A stretch of 64,000 bases of DNA from Blastomyces gilchristii SLH14081. Its lineage: Eukaryota > Ascomycota > Eurotiomycetes > Onygenales > Ajellomycetaceae. The notes beneath the pieces were generated by a model. It saw only the letters and a program-made list of their open reading frames with translations. It searched no databases and was not told the DNA's origin. Below, piece by piece: positions 62,461 to 64,000 of the stretch. The stretch's first letter is position 1, and every line of letters begins with the position of its first letter. The stretch covers positions 7,032,008-7,096,007 of the forward strand of contig NW_003101681.1 in the NCBI RefSeq assembly GCF_000003855.2, written 5' to 3'. The position numbers were made by a program, and so were the translations under genes.

Positions 62461-64000
62461 AAGATCTCTGTCTTGTAATGAGAGAGCTTATAGATTAATT
62501 TTCGGAAGAGTTTCTACTCTTCTATCAAATCTATTATCAGATTCTTCTCACAGTGAGAGAGAAGCTCAGCTGTCTTTACTGAGCTGAATATCTCTGTAAG
62601 ATCTCAGTATTTCTCTGATATCTGAAGCTTAGTTTTCATGACTGCAAGGTTCTCAGACACTTATAAAGTCATTATATAGATGAGCTTGTCTTCTCTAATT
62701 AACTTTACAGCATTAACTGATTCTATCTCTGTGAGTGAGTCTATCAACACTGATCAGAAGTATAAACCTGACTCACAGACAACTATGTACAGATTGTGTC
62801 TTTGAAGTTATACAAGTCTCAAGTACATGTCATCTGTGATATCTGTGATAATCACAGTTTTCACAAATCTTCTTCAGATTTCAGAGAGATCTTGCAATTC
62901 AAAGATAGTTCTCACAAGTTTCTCAGCTCTCAGATCTGAGTTCTCATATTCTGCTTATTACAAGAGCAGGTTCTCAGTCTTCATCTTTCAGCTTATTCAC
63001 TCTGCAAGTTTTAAAAACATCACAGTGACCTGAGATTCTGAGTTTATCAATGCTTTTCATACTTGTGAGACAGCAGTATCACAGTGCAGTCTCTCTCTGT
63101 AAGTAAGCATTTTCATCAGAGAAGTAACAGATTCAGATGTCAGCTTCAAGACTCTTAAGAAGGCTGTTACTGACTCTGTTTATAACTTCTTAAATTCATA
63201 TTTTGATTTGTTCAGACAGTTTACACAGAGATGTTCTGATTTAGAATAGATAAAGCAGAGTTTCTTTTTCTTAATCTCTCTGTTATACACTCTATTTATA
63301 GAAGCTTATAAGACTCTCTCTCTCTACTCAGCAGTCAGATATGAATCTCTCTGTGTCTTGTTATCTTTTTCTGATAAATCTGTTCTCTGTTATTCTGACT
63401 CTCATGAGACTAGTCAGTAATCTGCTCTCTGCAGATCTGTGACTCTCACAGTGATTCATGAGTAATGAATGAGAGTTATCAGTTTCTTCAGAGCTAAGAG
63501 CTTAGAGTCTTGTTAAATAAGCTTATTCTGCATATCTTTATTCAGTCTCTTTATAAACATCATTATTCAGGTCTTATTTCAGAGCTCTGTTTTCACAGAT
63601 CTCAATTCATGTCACAATTTCATGAAGCACTGTAAGTAGTCTTTATCAGATTTCTCACCTCTTTTTCTAATATTGATGATCACAGTTCAGATGTTCTCTA
63701 TTCAGCTCACAGAGTCTCTCAACTTATTCTCTAGATAGATCTTGAGAACAGATCAGCAGAATCTCTCATAATCATTTTCTAGATAATTCAGCCAGTTCTT
63801 GACTTCAGTGTAATAGAGATCTGTCATTGTATAGATGACAGCTTCTTCATCTTTCATGTCACACAGCTGGGCTTGTGAGTCAATTTCAAATACAAACTTG
63901 TAAAAGCTTTTATAAATTGTGATTCAATAAGTGACCTTAAGTGATCACAGCTTAAGGAAGTTTCTTTTCAGTTTGTGAGTGTCTCTGAAGATTATGTCTA
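62460..64000 (-). pseudogene. Family B gag-protease region, right copy, partial
   Basis: Upstream of RT on the minus strand. A weak knuckle remnant (LCVNCLNKSKYEF, His replaced by Tyr) lies near 63220. Stops are dense. Truncated by the window end. Confidence 0.5.

Larger units (their letters stand above)
49009..64000 (-). mobile_element. Gypsy family B, right copy, interrupted by A4
   Basis: 3' LTR at 49009-49266, 3' region 49267-50046 and 58365-59450, then chromodomain, integrase, RNase H, RT and gag reading leftwards from the window end. Collinear with the left copy. The 5' LTR lies beyond the window. Confidence 0.85.

Overview
The window looks like a filamentous ascomycete chromosome with a two-compartment (isochore) structure. 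About 58 kb is very AT-rich, mutated, nested retrotransposon. One island of about 5.7 kb (roughly 42.0-47.7 kb) has normal GC and holds two short-intron genes and a tRNA. The gene content, 70-110 nt GT-AG introns and gypsy-packed AT-rich blocks suggest Onygenales/Ajellomycetaceae (Blastomyces-like); that placement is inference.

Gene island: a proline dehydrogenase gene (minus strand, three exons) and a delta-1-pyrroline-5-carboxylate dehydrogenase gene (plus strand, three exons) are divergent across a promoter of about 1 kb. Together they encode the two mitochondrial steps from proline to glutamate. A tRNA-Leu(AAG) follows on the minus strand.

Retrotransposon compartment: three LTR families, two LINE copies plus two LINE fragments, one SINE and two hAT-like MITEs can be separated. 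Family A (about 8.3 kb, LTRs 166-183 bp) has four copies: A1 4903-14687 (-), A2 16152-29742 (-), A3 30264-38500 (+), A4 50047-58360 (-). Family B (258-bp LTR, chromodomain) has two flanking copies: 577-15773 (+, cut by A1) and 49009-64000 (-, cut by A4). Family C (about 300-bp LTR, chromodomain) lies at 29743-41502 (+), cut by A3 and by a SINE, with one further LTR at 48492-48798. Tad-like LINE copies are inserted in A1 (7467-8914) and A2 (21806-26605), with LINE fragments at 1-576 and 15774-16151. Perfect or near-perfect target-site duplications (TSDs) fix most of these boundaries, so the nesting order can be read.

The most interesting items are three. (1) In all four family A copies, gag and pol lie in a -1 frame relation joined by a canonical A AAA AAC heptamer directly before the gag stop, followed 7 nt later by a 9-bp stem-loop. 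(2) Family A carries a long, Cys-rich reading frame on the strand opposite gag-pol, between pol and the 3' LTR, in all four copies. (3) A GC-rich tRNA-derived SINE has the same 3' end and (TAA)n tail as the local Tad-like LINE, so the two look like a SINE/LINE mobilisation pair. Almost all retroelement genes are broken by C-to-T/G-to-A changes. The exceptions are the LINE RNase H segment in A1, which is open throughout, and the SINE and one MITE, which keep normal composition and appear young.
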